From: Burkholderiales bacterium
GTDB taxonomy: Bacteria > Pseudomonadota > Gammaproteobacteria > Burkholderiales > Usitatibacteraceae
Length of the DNA stretch: 39,507 nucleotides
Direction of reading: 5' to 3'
NCBI GenBank assembly: GCA_025359285.1
Contig: JANYGV010000097.1
Span: forward strand, 1-39,507
Numbering within the stretch: the stretch's first letter is position 1; each line of letters opens with the position of its first letter. The notes under the pieces were generated by a model. It was not told the origin of the DNA, made no database searches, and was given only the letters and a program-made list of their open reading frames with translations. This document shows, piece after piece, positions 1 to 10,259 of this stretch. Made by a program: the position numbers and the translations under genes.

Positions 1-2096
1 TATGCAACCGGCTGTTGCGCGCGCATTATCGCGATGCCGGTTTACCGCAGACGTTTCAGATTCTGGATTCATCTGACCAGCAATCAGCGATCAAGCGGCT
101 GTTAAAAACGTTGAATGTCGATGATGAAAAATTCAAGCCGCGAGAATTATCGTGGTTTATCAACAACGCAAAAGAGCAAGGTTTGCGCGCGAGTGCGGTC
201 GAGGCGACGGATGAATTTACGCATCGTCAGGTTGAGCTTTATCGTGCGTATGACGAGCAATGCAATCGCGAAGGCGTGGTCGATTTTGCGGAGTTATTGC
301 TGCGCTGCTATGAACTATTAGCTAAAAACGTGGCGCTGGCAGAGCATTATCGGAGCCGCTTCAAATATATTCTGGTCGATGAATTTCAGGATACGAATCG
401 GCTGCAATATAAATGGATTCAGCTGCTTGCCGGACCGCGGATCGAGAACGCGAACGCGGTTTTTGCGGTGGGTGACGATGACCAATCGATTTATGGATTT
501 CGCGGCGCGGAAGCAGCAAACATGCGCGACTTTCAGCGCGATTTTGCGAATGGCAACTTAATCAAGCTGGAACAAAACTATCGCTCGCAGGGCACGATTC
601 TGGACGCGGCGAATGCGGTGATTTCGCGCAACAAAGATCGGCTGGGCAAAAATTTATGGACGGACGCAGGCAAGGGCGAAGAGCTGCGCATTTACGCGGC
701 AGCGAGTGATCTGGAAGAAGCACAATTCGTGATTGATGAAATAAAAGCGCTGCATCGCGAAGGCATGGCGATGGTGGATATGGCGTTGCTGTATCGAAGC
801 AACGCGCAATCGCGGGTGCTGGAACACGCGTTATTTCGCGCTGGGATTTCGTATCGCGTGTACGGCGGATTACGATTTTTTGAGCGGCTGGAAATCAAGC
901 ACACGCTAGCGTATTTGCGGCTAGCGGGTAATCCCGACGATGACGGCGCGTTCTCACGGGTGGTGAATTTTCCGCCGCGTGGGATTGGCGCAAGATCGGT
1001 GGAGCAAGTGCAGGATTTGGCAACGCGACATGGCGTCTCGATGCACGCGGCGGCCGTGGCGGGGATAGCGAGCGGCAATATTGCCGGGCGCTCGGCCTCG
1101 GCGATTGGCGGTTTTTTGAAAATGATTGAAGCGCTGAAAGTCTCTGCGGCCAAAGTCACGCTACCGGAATTAGTCGATGAAGCCCTTGCCATTAGCGGGC
1201 TGCGGGCACACTACACGGCCGAGCGCGAGGGCGCGGATCGGCTGGAGAATTTGGCCGAATTGGTGACGGCGTGCGCGCAGTATGAAGAGTCGTTTGAATC
1301 CAACGCCGATGCGGCGGAAGAAGGTATTGACACACCATTGATTGGCTTCCTGACCCACGCCAGCCTGGAAGCGGGTGAGCATGAGGCGGGCGAAAGTGAC
1401 GATGCGATTCAGCTCATGACGGTGCATTCTGCGAAGGGTTTGGAGTTCCACGCTGTATTCGTTAGCGGGCTGGAAGAAGGATTATTTCCGCACGACAATT
1501 CGCTGAATGATTTGACGGGCATTGAGGAAGAACGTCGGCTGATGTACGTTGCGATTACGCGCGCACGAAAGCGTTTGTATCTTTCATACGCCGCGAGTCG
1601 AATGCTGCACGGCCAAACGCGTTACGGCATCGTTTCGCGATTTATTGATGAGATTCCGCCCGAATTATGCAAGTGGATTGTGGTGCCGGAGAAGCAGGCG
1701 GCCTATGGTGGTGCACATGGTAATCACCAGTCCGGTCATCAATCCGGATTTTTTGATAAATACAAAACCGGCAGTAGTTCGAACAGTACCTATACCGGCT
1801 TTAATCAATCGAATCGCGAGTATGGCGGCGCGGCGAATGATGCCGTCAATGAGAAAGGCGCTGAGTATGGCCGCGAAGGTGCGCCGGACACGTCACGCGC
1901 CAATTTCGAAACGCGTCGCGGCGATGAAAATCATCCGTTCCGGATCGGCCAGAATGTGGCCCATGAAAAATTTGGCGAGGGCGTGGTGTTAAATTTTGAA
2001 GGTCGCACGGGCGATGCGCGCGTGCAGGTGAAATTTCGCAAAGAAGGTACTAAATGGCTGTCGCTTCAATATGCGAAGCTGACGGCCATTTTGTAA
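1..2096 (+). CDS. uvrD: ATP-dependent DNA helicase UvrD/PcrA family (5' end outside window)
   Basis: Frame stays open to the window edge (CNRLLRAHYRDAGLPQTFQILDSSDQ). Contains VDEFQDTN, GDDDQSIYGFRGA, LEQNYRSQ, VHSAKGLEF and YVAITRARKRL helicase motifs. Confidence 0.95.
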   Translation, partial: CNRLLRAHYRDAGLPQTFQILDSSDQQSAIKRLLKTLNVDDEKFKPRELSWFINNAKEQGLRASAVEATDEFTHRQVELYRAYDEQCNREGVVDFAELLLRCYELLAKNVALAEHYRSRFKYILVDEFQDTNRLQYKWIQLLAGPRIENANAVFAVGDDDQSIYGFRGAEAANMRDFQRDFANGNLIKLEQNYRSQGTILDAANAVISRNKDRLGKNLWTDAGKGEELRIYAAASDLEEAQFVIDEIKALHREGMAMVDMALLYRSNAQSRVLEHALFRAGISYRVYGGLRFFERLEIKHTLAYLRLAGNPDDDGAFSRVVNFPPRGIGARSVEQVQDLATRHGVSMHAAAVAGIASGNIAGRSASAIGGFLKMIEALKVSAAKVTLPELVDEALAISGLRAHYTAEREGADRLENLAELVTACAQYEESFESNADAAEEGIDTPLIGFLTHASLEAGEHEAGESDDAIQLMTVHSAKGLEFHAVFVSGLEEGLFPHDNSLNDLTGIEEERRLMYVAITRARKRLYLSYAASRMLHGQTRYGIVSRFIDEIPPELCKWIVVPEKQAAYGGAHGNHQSGHQSGFFDKYKTGSSSNSTYTGFNQSNREYGGAANDAVNEKGAEYGREGAPDTSRANFETRRGDENHPFRIGQNVAHEKFGEGVVLNFEGRTGDARVQVKFRKEGTKWLSLQYAKLTAIL

Positions 2097-2142
2097 CGTG
2101 CCATCACAGGACCGAAAACTGCGTCTGAGTTAACTACTAGAA

Positions 2143-3276
2143 TTAACTACGCAGCTCGCCATTCAAACGTATCACGGCGATATCCACAAACTTGCCGCCG
2201 TGGCGATAGGCCGGTTTGAAGACCACATCAAACCCGCCCACATCAACCTTGGTGAGGCCCGACAGCGCCGTTTGCAGACTTTCGCGGGTGGGCGCTTTGC
2301 CTGCACGCTTGATGCCCTCCACCAGCACCTTCGCGGCAATGCACGCCTCCAGCGATGTGACGGACATGGCGCCAGAATTACCGGCATCTTTCCATGCGTC
2401 GGCACACTCTTTGACGACGGGGATTTGTACATTTCGTGGCGCGGGCACCGTGAGGGCGACGGTAATGCCTGCGGACTGCGCGCCGAGCAGCTTGGTTAAT
2501 TGCGACACGCCAACGAAAGAAAGGCTGGTGACGGGGTAAGGCTTATTGCGCGCCTGCAGCGAGCTGATTAATTTTGCGGCGGGTGCGGATAGCGTGGTCA
2601 CCAGCAGCATTTGCGGATCGGCCGCGATAACCTGGCTGACCGAGTCCTCGTTCATGTCTGCATTACGCTTGATGGCAATACTGGTCGGGGTTTTGCCGAA
2701 TTTGCGCAATGCCGCCGCCACACTTTCAAAGTTTTGCTTGCCGACTTGATCGTCATAATGCAAAACCGCAATACGCGTGGTGCCAAGGCTGCCCCAAAAA
2801 TTGACCAGCTTGTCGATTTCTTCGGTATACGAAACGCGAATCGTATAAACATAATCGTTCTGCTTGCGGATGGTATCGGCACCGGTGAACGGCGCAAAAA
2901 ACGGCACGCGCTTTTCGGCGACAACCGGCATGGCAGGCAAACTCAGGGTCGCGGAGGCGAAGCCAAAAAGCGCAAGCGCACGCTCGTCATCCACCAATTT
3001 TTTGGCGTTCTCACCAGCGATTTTCGCGTCATTCTTGTCGTCCAGCGTAACCAATTTGATCTGACGACCATTTACGCCGCCAGCGTCGTTGATTTGCTTG
3101 AAATAAGCCATCGCGCCCGCGCGGATATCTTTGCCAAAATCAGCATTGGCCCCGGAAAGTGGTGCCGACTGGCCGATGACGATATCGGCGGCCTGCGCAA
3201 ATGAGGCCGATGGCAGCGTTATTGCGGATATCAGCGCCGCGATGGCGGATACGAAAATAGCAGATGTTTTTTTCAA
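2143..3276 (-). CDS. ABC transporter substrate-binding protein, branched-chain amino-acid (LivK-like) type
   Basis: Signal peptide, then IVIGQSAPLSGANADFGKDIRAGAMAYFKQINDAGGVNGRQIKLVTLDDKND, typical of periplasmic-binding-protein-like I family. Confidence 0.9.
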   Translation of the reverse strand: MKKTSAIFVSAIAALISAITLPSASFAQAADIVIGQSAPLSGANADFGKDIRAGAMAYFKQINDAGGVNGRQIKLVTLDDKNDAKIAGENAKKLVDDERALALFGFASATLSLPAMPVVAEKRVPFFAPFTGADTIRKQNDYVYTIRVSYTEEIDKLVNFWGSLGTTRIAVLHYDDQVGKQNFESVAAALRKFGKTPTSIAIKRNADMNEDSVSQVIAADPQMLLVTTLSAPAAKLISSLQARNKPYPVTSLSFVGVSQLTKLLGAQSAGITVALTVPAPRNVQIPVVKECADAWKDAGNSGAMSVTSLEACIAAKVLVEGIKRAGKAPTRESLQTALSGLTKVDVGGFDVVFKPAYRHGGKFVDIAVIRLNGELRS

Positions 3277-3412
3277 AACAGACTCGACGAAGTAGATGAA
3301 TTAAATCGATGGGGCTGGCATACAAAATTTTGTGTAGATACCGCCGCATGTCAGGATCGGCGCAGAAAATTATGCTCAATTGGGCGTTTGATTGACGCTA
3401 ATTAATGTTGGC

Positions 3413-3463
3413 TAAACGTTAAAAACTAAACGTTGCGAAGCCAAACGTGTAGCACCAAACATC
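3413..3463. repeat. Four short direct repeats of (T/C)AAACRT with 14-15 bp spacing
   Basis: TAAACGTT at 3413 and 3427, CAAACGTG at 3442, CAAACATC at 3456, in the intergenic region upstream of the binding-protein gene. Confidence 0.6.
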
Positions 3464-3588
3464 AGACACATCACGCTTTGCTAAACCCATTTTTCCGAGT
3501 CTACGTATTTCTTAATACCGCAATACTACAAAAATTTTTATGCAACTTACATTCGTCATAAACAATCGATTGTTGATAGGTGCAGATT

Positions 3589-3873
3589 TTAGGCGGCAGG
3601 GGGATTGGGGGGCGGAACGTAGCCGCTGGCTTGCTCCGCGCCATCGCCAAAAAAATGCCGCATCATTTGTTCTTCCAAATATTTGCGCGCGCGCTGATCG
3701 GCAAGATTCAAACGATTTTCGTTCACCAATCGTTTTTGATCTTCGAGCCATTCCTTCCACGCCACTTTCGACACCTGCTCATAAAGCTTGATACCAATCG
3801 GGCCGGGATACGGGGGGTAATCGAGGCCTTCGGCTTCTTTTTTAAGTCTGACGCATTGAATCATTCTGGCCAT
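3589..3873 (-). CDS. yggX: Fe(2+)-trafficking / oxidative damage protection protein YggX
   Basis: [76 protein letters not shown]. Confidence 0.95.
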   Translation of the reverse strand: MARMIQCVRLKKEAEGLDYPPYPGPIGIKLYEQVSKVAWKEWLEDQKRLVNENRLNLADQRARKYLEEQMMRHFFGDGAEQASGYVPPPNPPAA

Positions 3874-3900
3874 GCTGTGCTCCGGAAAATTAGGGTGAAA

Positions 3901-5244
3901 TTAAATGGGCTTGGAGTAAATTTTTGAGCGCCGCTGATGGTTATAAAGCGCCTGCTTGTCGGCGGGCAATTGGGCGACGTCGGTTTCAGCAAAGCCGCGC
4001 TCCAGAAACCATTGTGTGGTCTGGGTGGAGAGTACAAACAGCATTTTGAAGCCTTTTTCTTTTGCCCGTTTTTCGGCGAACGAAAGAATTCTCTCGCCGC
4101 GGCCGCCGTCTCGATAAAACGGATTCACGGCCAGGCAGGCCAGCTCCACGGTTTTTTCATTGGGGAACGGATATAGCGCAGCGCAACCGATAATTTCATC
4201 GTCTTGTTGCAGCACCACGAATCGATCAATTTCATTTTCGATTCGTGCCCGATCTCGCTTCACCAAAATACCCTGCGCCACCAACGGATCGATAATAGCG
4301 AGAATACCGTCCACGTCCGCCAGCTTAGCGTCGCGCAGCTTGTCTTGCGGCTCCAACACCACCATCGTGCCAATACCGTGATGGGTAAAGAGCTCCATTA
4401 ACAACGCACCGTCAACATGGCGGCTGATTAAATGCGCACGCTTCACGCCTTCGCGCACCGCGCGAATCGTGCATGGCAGGTAGTAACGAACATCCTCTGA
4501 CAAAGTATTGCCGCCGGGCTTGCCGACCGTGCCCAACAACTCCTGCGCCTGAATTGCGGTGAGCTGCGAGACTGGCTTGCCTTTGGCGTCGGTGGCTCCC
4601 ATCGCCTCAATCAGGAAAATCAGCTTGTCTGCTTTTAACGCGACCGCGACTGAGGTTGCCACGTCTTCCAACGTGCAGTTAAAAATATCGCCCGTGGGTG
4701 AAAATCCGATCGGCGAAATCAGCACCACTTCATGGTCGTCAAGCCGGCGGGTGATGCCCTCAACATCAACCTTGCGGACCTGACCGGTATGCATAAAATC
4801 GACGCCGTTGTGCACGCCAAATGGCTTGGCGGTGATGAAATTTCCGCTCGATACGCGAATATCAGCGCCCGCCATCGGCGAATTCGCCAGCTCAGTCGAC
4901 AGCGTTGCTTCGATTTCCATACGCACAATGCCATTGGCTTCCTTGACGCATTTCAGCGCCGCCGCATCGGTCACTCGCCTGCCCTCAGCATATTGTGGAA
5001 TGACGCCGTGTTGCCGCATCTGGTCTTCAACCTGTGGCCGCGTGCCATGCACCAACACAACCCGCACTTCCAAACTGACCAGAACATTAATATCGTTGGC
5101 GAGTTGCATCAGTTCGCCATCGGATAGCACTTCGCCACCAAACGCGATCACCATCGTGCCGCCACCAAATTCATGAATGAACGGGGTGGCGGAACGGAAC
5201 CATTTGACGAAAACTTCGAGTTTTTTAGTGCTATTTTTTAACAT
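3901..5244 (-). CDS. argA: Amino-acid N-acetyltransferase (N-acetylglutamate synthase)
   Basis: N-terminal amino-acid-kinase-like domain (HGTRPQVEDQM...) followed by a C-terminal GNAT domain (LAVNPFYRDGGRGERIL). Confidence 0.93.
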   Translation of the reverse strand: MLKNSTKKLEVFVKWFRSATPFIHEFGGGTMVIAFGGEVLSDGELMQLANDINVLVSLEVRVVLVHGTRPQVEDQMRQHGVIPQYAEGRRVTDAAALKCVKEANGIVRMEIEATLSTELANSPMAGADIRVSSGNFITAKPFGVHNGVDFMHTGQVRKVDVEGITRRLDDHEVVLISPIGFSPTGDIFNCTLEDVATSVAVALKADKLIFLIEAMGATDAKGKPVSQLTAIQAQELLGTVGKPGGNTLSEDVRYYLPCTIRAVREGVKRAHLISRHVDGALLMELFTHHGIGTMVVLEPQDKLRDAKLADVDGILAIIDPLVAQGILVKRDRARIENEIDRFVVLQQDDEIIGCAALYPFPNEKTVELACLAVNPFYRDGGRGERILSFAEKRAKEKGFKMLFVLSTQTTQWFLERGFAETDVAQLPADKQALYNHQRRSKIYSKPI

Positions 5245-5423
5245 GTTGGGTTACTTGGGGTGAAGGCAGGGTCAGGTGGGAATGAAGTTGAAATGCGGGC
5301 GGAATCAGTCCGAAACAACCTAAGGCGGGTAGACGAATCTAAACGATTTCGGATTTTACGGCATACATCCGCCACTATTCAAAACTGCCCAATCCCGGCA
5401 GATATTTCAATTGTTGCGATTCA

Positions 5424-6194
5424 TCAATTCCACTCGCCCGCGACGGCCTGGAGCGACGTGATTGCCGCCAAGCCCGCGGTCTCAGTGCGCAATACACGCG
5501 ACCCGACGCTGGCCAACACCACGCCTGCGCGCTCGGCGTCAAAAACCTCATCCTGTGCAAAGCCGCCCTCGGGACCGATGATAATGGCGACCGGCGCGCG
5601 CACCTTGCTCCACGCGCCCGGGATTGCATCGGGATGCAGCATTACCCGTAAAATCGCAGATGGCTGCTTCAGCCACGCGGAGAAATCCATCACGCCGTAG
5701 ACTTTTGGCAGGCGATTTCGACCACATTGCTCACATGCTGCACTCACCACCCCTTGCCAGTGCGCTGCACGCTTTTCAGCGCGCTCGGCGCTGAGCTTGG
5801 CCATCGCGCGCTGGGTTTGAACCGGCTGGATCGCGGCCACACCCAATTCAGTCGCTTTCTGAATAATCCAATCCATCTTATCGCCTGTTGCCAGCGCCTG
5901 CACCAGCGTAATGTCGAGATTTGATTCCCGCTCGACCGCGTGGTGGGCGCGCAATTCTGCCACGACTTCGCGTTTGCCGATGCTGACAATACGTGCTTCA
6001 AATTCACCGCCCAAGCCATCAAACAGCGTCACCGATTCGTCCTCACGCAAACGCAGCACGCGCAAATGCATCGACGCTTGTTCATCCAGCGCTAGGCTGC
6101 GTGGAAACACGCCGTCGCGCGAGATCGGCGCTGCATTAAAAAAACGCGGGTGCTGAAATCGTGGAGAAGGCGAAGCAGCGGAATATGAGCTCAA
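5424..6194 (-). CDS. rsmE: 16S rRNA (uracil(1498)-N(3))-methyltransferase
   Basis: IIGPEGGFAQDEV, LGSRVLRTETA-like motif (VGSRVLRTETAGLAAI) and QKATELGVAAIQPVQTQR. Confidence 0.93.
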   Translation of the reverse strand: MSSYSAASPSPRFQHPRFFNAAPISRDGVFPRSLALDEQASMHLRVLRLREDESVTLFDGLGGEFEARIVSIGKREVVAELRAHHAVERESNLDITLVQALATGDKMDWIIQKATELGVAAIQPVQTQRAMAKLSAERAEKRAAHWQGVVSAACEQCGRNRLPKVYGVMDFSAWLKQPSAILRVMLHPDAIPGAWSKVRAPVAIIIGPEGGFAQDEVFDAERAGVVLASVGSRVLRTETAGLAAITSLQAVAGEWN

Positions 6195-6413
6195 AGCATG
6201 ACTCTAACGCAGTAGGTGATGACCGCCATTATAACGGCGCGCATAATGTGAAGTAAGCGTCACTTTTCTGCCAACGTGGTCAACCAAGTGCTCTTCTGCC
6301 ACTCATAAACACGATACAAGCGCGCAACAAACCCCCATCACGCGGTGTCTGATAGAAGTGCGTTTGATGCAAAATCGCGTGCATCTGCTGTAAACCCATT
6401 TGATTGATATTTC

Positions 6414-7340
6414 TTGATGTTACCCACCCCATTTTCTGCCGAACCACCCGCATCCCTGACTGTGGCTGAACCCGAATCCGCATCCGGATTAACGTGCGCA
6501 ACTCCGCGCCAGGCCTTGCTTGCAGGCCTGCCCGCGCTCGCCGCAACGGTCATTGCGCTGATGCGAGAAGTATCGGCGGCAGAGCTGATGCCCCGTTTTA
6601 GACACGTGGTTGCCGAAAAAAAGCACGATGGCACGGTGGTGACGGAAGCGGATCGTGCGGTGGAGGCAAAGCTCGCTGCGGCATTACCAAAAATTTTTGA
6701 TTGTCAGGTACTCGGTGAGGAAATGCCGCCTGAACTCCAACAGCAAATTTGGCGCGATGCCGATTGGTTGTGGTGCGTGGATCCGCTGGATGGCACTGGC
6801 AATTTCACCAACGGTAAACGCTATTTTGGTATTTCGGTCGCCTTGATGTATCAACGCGAAAGCATATTCGGCGTGGTATTTGATCCAAACACGAATGAAG
6901 TTTTTCACGCGGTTCGCGGTCAGGGTGCCTGCATGATGGATGCGGCGGGCGTGACAAAACGCTTGAAGCAACTACCGGCCAAGCATTTATCGGAAGCGAT
7001 TGTTGAGGTCGGTCGTTATAAGCGTTTGGGGCGTTTGCAATTGGCGCTTAAAACCAATCCCCCGTTCAAAAAAATTTCCTCCAGCGGCGCATCGGTATTG
7101 CAGTGGTGCCACATGGCGTGCGGGCGCGTGGATGCGTTCGTGCATGCGGGCGAACAGCCCTGGGATTACGCGGCGGGCGCGTTGATTTTGGAGGAAGCAG
7201 GCGGGCGAATGGCGACGTTGTTGCACGACAATTATTGGCGCTCAGTGGATGTGCAGGGCTCGTGGGAAAAATCGGTTATTGCGGCACGACATCCCGCCCT
7301 GTTTGACGAGTGGAAGCGATGGGTGAGGAGCCATGTTTGA
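6414..7340 (+). CDS. Inositol monophosphatase family protein
   Basis: DGTVVTEADRAVE, WCVDPLDGTGNFTNG and QPWDYAAGALILEEAGGR motifs. Confidence 0.9.
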   Translation: MMLPTPFSAEPPASLTVAEPESASGLTCATPRQALLAGLPALAATVIALMREVSAAELMPRFRHVVAEKKHDGTVVTEADRAVEAKLAAALPKIFDCQVLGEEMPPELQQQIWRDADWLWCVDPLDGTGNFTNGKRYFGISVALMYQRESIFGVVFDPNTNEVFHAVRGQGACMMDAAGVTKRLKQLPAKHLSEAIVEVGRYKRLGRLQLALKTNPPFKKISSSGASVLQWCHMACGRVDAFVHAGEQPWDYAAGALILEEAGGRMATLLHDNYWRSVDVQGSWEKSVIAARHPALFDEWKRWVRSHV

Positions 7341-7455
7341 TGATTTTTGTGGTCAATAAAACCGCTAATATCGACGCCCTTCTTCAGCCATTTATGCGCC
7401 AAAACCCGCTTCCAGCCTAGTGTTTATAAACAGCTATAAGACACTACGCCTCCGA

Positions 7456-8874
7456 CTACTCGTCCTTCTCTCGTCCACCCGCATCGAGACTGAGCTCCTG
7501 GATTTTGCGGGTCAGGGTGTTGCGACCGATGCCTAACAAGGTCGCCGCTTCGATCCTGCGGCCACCCGTGTGCTCCAGCGCTTTGACGATGAGCGCCGAT
7601 TCAAAACTTTTGTTGAGGCCATCAAAAATTTCCTTTTCGCCACGCGCGAGCGATGCAGTCACTTCGCGTTCCAGCGCGCGTTTCCAGTCGCTGTCGACCG
7701 ATGTATTGGCGTTATCACCGCGAATATCTGGCGGTAGATCGTTGACCTCAACCGACTGCCCCGGTGCCATCACGGTAATCCAGTGGCACAGATTTTCAAG
7801 CTGGCGCACGTTTCCGGGAAACGGATGCTGCGCGATAAAAGCGAGCGCCACATGGGATAACCGCTTGGATTCGACGCCCAGCTCTTTGGCGCTCTTCGCC
7901 AGAAAATGTTTGGTCAGCAGCGGAATGTCATCGCGACGCTCGCGCAACGCAGGCAGTCGCAGCCGGATAACGTTTAGGCGATGGAATAAATCCTCGCGGA
8001 ACAGGCCTTGTTTAACGCGCTCTTCCAGCGCTTGATGGGTCGCGGCAATGACGCGTACGTTTGCGGTTTGCGGCGTATGTCCACCGACGCGGTAGAACTG
8101 TCCGTCTGAGAGCACGCGCAGTAATCGCGTTTGCAAATCTGCGGGCATGTCGCCAATTTCGTCCAGAAACAGGGTGCCGCCCTCGGCCTGTTCAAACCGC
8201 CCACGCCGCATGGTGGCCGCGCCGGTGAATGCGCCGCGCTCATGGCCAAATAATTCGCTTTCCAGCAAATCCTTGGGGATCGCCGCGGTGTTAATGGCGA
8301 TGAAAGGCTTGCCCGCGCGCGGGCTGTGACGATGTAATGCGTGCGCAACCAATTCTTTGCCGGTGCCCGATTCGCCGGTGATCATCACCGTGGCATGGCT
8401 TTGCGAAAGCCGCCCGATGGCGCGAAAAACTTCCTGCATAGTCGGCGCGGAGCCGAGTATTTCAGGTGCCGTAGTGGCGGCCTCATCTTGGGGCGCCTCG
8501 CGCCGGCTTTCGTCGATGGCGCGCCGAATAAGCTCAACCGCGTGATCGACGTCAAACGGCTTCGGCAAATATTCGAACGCGCCGCCCTGAAACGCGGCAA
8601 CCGCGCTTTCCAGATCCGAGTAGGCGGTCATGATGATAATCGGCGTGGCGGGCAACTTGGTTTTAAGCCGCTGCATGAAATCCAGACCTGATGCGCCGGG
8701 CATGCGAATATCGCTGATAACAACTTGCGGCTCATCAGGTTCGCCCGCCTCGAGCGCATCCATGCCCTCTTGTGCGGTGCTAAATGACTTGAACAAGATA
8801 CCTTCGCGCGATAGCGCTTTTTCAATCACCCAGCGGATCGATTTGTCGTCATCAATAATCCAGACAGGTTTCAT
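7456..8874 (-). CDS. ntrC: Nitrogen regulation protein NR(I), sigma-54 activator
   Basis: REC domain, AAA+ domain with [14 protein letters not shown] and Fis-type HTH; immediately downstream of ntrB. Confidence 0.95.
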   Translation of the reverse strand: MKPVWIIDDDKSIRWVIEKALSREGILFKSFSTAQEGMDALEAGEPDEPQVVISDIRMPGASGLDFMQRLKTKLPATPIIIMTAYSDLESAVAAFQGGAFEYLPKPFDVDHAVELIRRAIDESRREAPQDEAATTAPEILGSAPTMQEVFRAIGRLSQSHATVMITGESGTGKELVAHALHRHSPRAGKPFIAINTAAIPKDLLESELFGHERGAFTGAATMRRGRFEQAEGGTLFLDEIGDMPADLQTRLLRVLSDGQFYRVGGHTPQTANVRVIAATHQALEERVKQGLFREDLFHRLNVIRLRLPALRERRDDIPLLTKHFLAKSAKELGVESKRLSHVALAFIAQHPFPGNVRQLENLCHWITVMAPGQSVEVNDLPPDIRGDNANTSVDSDWKRALEREVTASLARGEKEIFDGLNKSFESALIVKALEHTGGRRIEAATLLGIGRNTLTRKIQELSLDAGGREKDE

Positions 8875-8927
8875 TTTTTCTTTCGGGGGGAAGTTACGGG
8901 TGATGTTGAGCGATATTTGGAATGCAA

Positions 8928-10022
8928 TTATTTTTTGACTTGTCCGGGCGGGCTGCGCACGCTGGCGGGGTCGCGCACCGGTAGCTGCACCGTGAAGCGG
9001 GTATTGCCGGGCACACTTTCAAATTCGACCACCCCTAAATGCTGGTTGATAAAATTTTGCGCCAGCGATAGCCCCAAGCCGGTACCGCCTTCACGGCCAG
9101 ATACCAGCGGATAAAAGATTTTGTCGCGCAACGTTTCCGGCACTCCGGGGCCGTTATCATTGATGTGAACCATGATGGCGTGGCGGTGGCGAAGCTTGGC
9201 TAACGTCACCTGCCGCGCAATGCGAGTGGTGAGCCTAATTTCGCCCTTGCCGCTCATCGCCTGCGCCGCATTGCGGGCGATATTAAGCAGCGCTTGAATC
9301 AATTGTTCTTTGTCGCCGTACAGCTCGGGCAGGCTGGTATCGTAATCACGCCTAACGCGAATGCCATCAGGAAATTCGGCCAACATCAGTGACCGAACAC
9401 GTTCCAATACCTCGTGAATATTAATGTGCGCCATTTTTGGGACGCGATGCGGCGTCAGCAGCCGATCCATCAGCGCTTGCAGGCGATCGGCCTCTTTGAT
9501 GATGACCTGCGTGTACTCTTTCAGGTCGCCATGCGGAAGTTCGCGCTCCAGCAATTGGGCTGAACCGCGTATGCCGCCGAGCGGGTTTTTGATCTCGTGT
9601 GCAAGATTACGAATCAGCTCGCGATTCAATTGCTGATTCTCGATTATTTTTTCTTCCCGGGCGATTTTCAGATGCTGATCGAGGTGATGGAACTCCAGTA
9701 CCAGACTGTCATCTTCAAGTGGCGCAACCACACAGGCTAAGTGCAGCAGGGCTGTGCCGTTTAATTCAACCGTCAATTCATTTTCGTTGATACCGACATT
9801 ATTTTTAACCACTTGCTCAAGAATGGAAAATAAGGGCAGGTTGCCGGGCAATAGCTTTGCCAGCGGATGGCCGCGTGCATTTTTCTGGCTGAATTGAAAA
9901 AGATTTTCAGCCGCCGGATTGGTATGTATGAGGTTAAAAGTCCGATCCAGCACCAGCACTGCGGTGGATAGTAGCTCCAGCCCAACGTATTTTGAGTAAT
10001 GAACATCGGACATAAGAAACAC
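8928..10022 (-). CDS. ntrB: Nitrogen regulation sensor histidine kinase NR(II)
   Basis: PAS domain, NLAHEIKNPLGGIRGSAQLLERE H-box, N- and G-boxes. Confidence 0.94.
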   Translation of the reverse strand: MFLMSDVHYSKYVGLELLSTAVLVLDRTFNLIHTNPAAENLFQFSQKNARGHPLAKLLPGNLPLFSILEQVVKNNVGINENELTVELNGTALLHLACVVAPLEDDSLVLEFHHLDQHLKIAREEKIIENQQLNRELIRNLAHEIKNPLGGIRGSAQLLERELPHGDLKEYTQVIIKEADRLQALMDRLLTPHRVPKMAHINIHEVLERVRSLMLAEFPDGIRVRRDYDTSLPELYGDKEQLIQALLNIARNAAQAMSGKGEIRLTTRIARQVTLAKLRHRHAIMVHINDNGPGVPETLRDKIFYPLVSGREGGTGLGLSLAQNFINQHLGVVEFESVPGNTRFTVQLPVRDPASVRSPPGQVKK

Positions 10023-10091
10023 AAAAATTTGAAATTTTCAGCCGGTGGGTAAATGGGAATACGACTAATGGCTTGCGGCAAAGCTGTAAAA

Positions 10092-10107
10092 GCAAGTTCC
10101 TTGCCAT
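10092..10107 (-). promoter_or_regulatory. Candidate sigma-54 -24/-12 promoter for ntrBC
   Basis: Minus strand TGGCAAGGAACTTGCT, GG and GC separated by 10 nt; one mismatch to the fixed positions of TGGCAC-GR-N3-TTGCW; about 70 nt upstream of the ntrB ATG. Confidence 0.6.
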
Positions 10108-10186
10108 GAGGTGGCGACGCGTTCGCACCTGTATTTAACTGAGCGGCATACGAATTGTAAGCGCTTGAATGCGGCTACCGCACATA

Positions 10187-10219
10187 AAAAAACGCCGAAG
10201 GTTCATCACCTTCGGCGTT
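10187..10219 (-). terminator. Rho-independent terminator downstream of the DUF4124 gene
   Basis: Minus strand AACGCCGAAGGT-gatga-ACCTTCGGCGTT followed by a T run (12-bp perfect stem). Confidence 0.9.
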
Positions 10220-10259
10220 CAAATTCCGATCAGACAAACCGATCGAAAGGAGTTTGGGT

